Source: Schwartzia sp. (in: firmicutes) | Lineage (GTDB): Bacteria > Bacillota > Negativicutes > Selenomonadales > Selenomonadaceae | Reading direction: 5' to 3' | Assembly: GCA_017939945.1 (NCBI GenBank) | Contig: JAGAZS010000181.1 | Coordinates: 1 to 6,224 of the forward strand | DNA: 6,224 nt | Shown: in pieces, positions 6,083-6,224 of the stretch | Numbering within the stretch: the stretch's first letter is position 1 | Layout: each line of letters opens with the position of its first letter | The notes under the pieces: generated by a model | The model's database searches: none | What the model was told of the DNA's origin: nothing | Seen by the model: only the letters and a program-made list of their open reading frames with translations | Made by a program: the position numbers and the translations under genes

Positions 6083-6139
6083 GTCATCATCCTTCCTCTT
6101 AATTTGCCTAACAGACTGTTTGTTTAAAATAAGACTATA
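5806..6139. other. AT-rich intergenic region without a confident gene
   Basis: This stretch separates the riboswitch operon promoter (minus strand) from the divergent gene's promoter (plus strand). It is much richer in A and T than the coding part of the window and contains several A or T homopolymers. Apart from the doubtful minus-strand frame described separately, I see no tRNA, conserved RNA motif, terminator or CRISPR repeat. A plus-strand open frame across 5711-5995 has no ribosome site and runs antisense to the operon promoter, so it was not called. Confidence 0.5.
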
Positions 6140-6168
6140 TTGACTCATTTAAAACTATATCGTATAAT
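6140..6168 (+). promoter_or_regulatory. Promoter of the divergent right-hand gene
   Basis: TTGACT (6140-6145) and a perfect TATAAT (6163-6168) are spaced by 17 nt, one mismatch from the housekeeping consensus. Transcription should start near 6175, about 37 nt before the ATG at 6212. The promoter is bracketed by an 8-bp inverted repeat, GTTTGTTT (6118-6125) and AAACAAAC (6172-6179), which could be part of an operator. Confidence 0.85.
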
Positions 6169-6211
6169 TCAAAACAAACGACACCATTTAAAGAAAGAGG
6201 GGCAAATACGA

Positions 6212-6224
6212 ATGGCGTTTGACA
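6212..6224 (+). CDS. Start of a divergently transcribed gene, truncated by the window edge
   Basis: An ATG at 6212 is preceded by AGAGGGG (6196-6202) at 9 nt, and a near-consensus promoter lies 44 nt upstream of the ATG, so a real gene very probably begins here. Only MAFD is visible, so no function can be assigned. It is divergent from the B12-controlled importer. The two share a spacer of several hundred bases but use separate promoters, so co-regulation is not implied by the sequence. Confidence 0.65.

Noticed and set aside
1..6224. CRISPR array, tRNA, rRNA or transposase gene
   Set aside because: No regularly spaced repeats, cloverleaf, rRNA segment or transposase motif was seen on either strand.

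Overview
The window is one complete five-gene ABC importer operon of the dipeptide/oligopeptide/nickel (Dpp/Opp/Nik) family, all on the minus strand. It lies behind a cobalamin riboswitch with a transcription-termination platform that can be read in full. The first codons of a divergent plus-strand gene are at the right edge. The organism looks like a Gram-positive-related anaerobe (Bacillota), possibly a Negativicutes member. The signs are a GC-rich coding region next to AT-rich intergenic DNA, strong AGGAGG-type ribosome binding sites, a Gly-rich linker after a lipobox cysteine, and a palindromic GC-rich intergenic repeat. The genus assignment is a guess.

Layout from the right, in the direction of operon transcription. 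At 6212 a plus-strand gene begins with a good promoter (6140-6168) and RBS, but only four codons are visible. Between 6082 and 5804 on the minus strand lies an open frame that has an RBS and ATG but an in-frame TGA at codon 5; it may be a decayed or unrecognised small gene. A near-consensus sigma-70-type promoter (5780-5752, minus) starts the leader. The cobalamin aptamer (about 5702-5552) follows, then a P13 hairpin, an antiterminator arm and an intrinsic terminator (5491-5446). The operon then encodes a lipoprotein solute-binding protein (5365-3749), two permeases (3649-2711 and 2706-1873) and two ATPases (1861-1073 and 1080-118). Spacing is tight (4 nt, 11 nt and an 8-nt overlap) except for a 99-nt gap with a 9-bp hairpin after the binding-protein gene. 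At the far left, 1-106 is a cluster of inverted repeats resembling an intergenic repeat element.

How it works together: the binding protein captures a solute outside the membrane and delivers it to the permease heterodimer, and the two different ATPases power import. The family alone does not identify the solute, since members carry peptides, nickel or metal chelates. The B12-sensing leader makes cobalt, a cobalt chelate or a corrinoid the most likely cargo: when cobalamin is plentiful, transcription should stop before the first gene. This is an inference from regulation. The architecture is familiar, but a Nik/Dpp-type importer under B12 control is the most interesting feature here.
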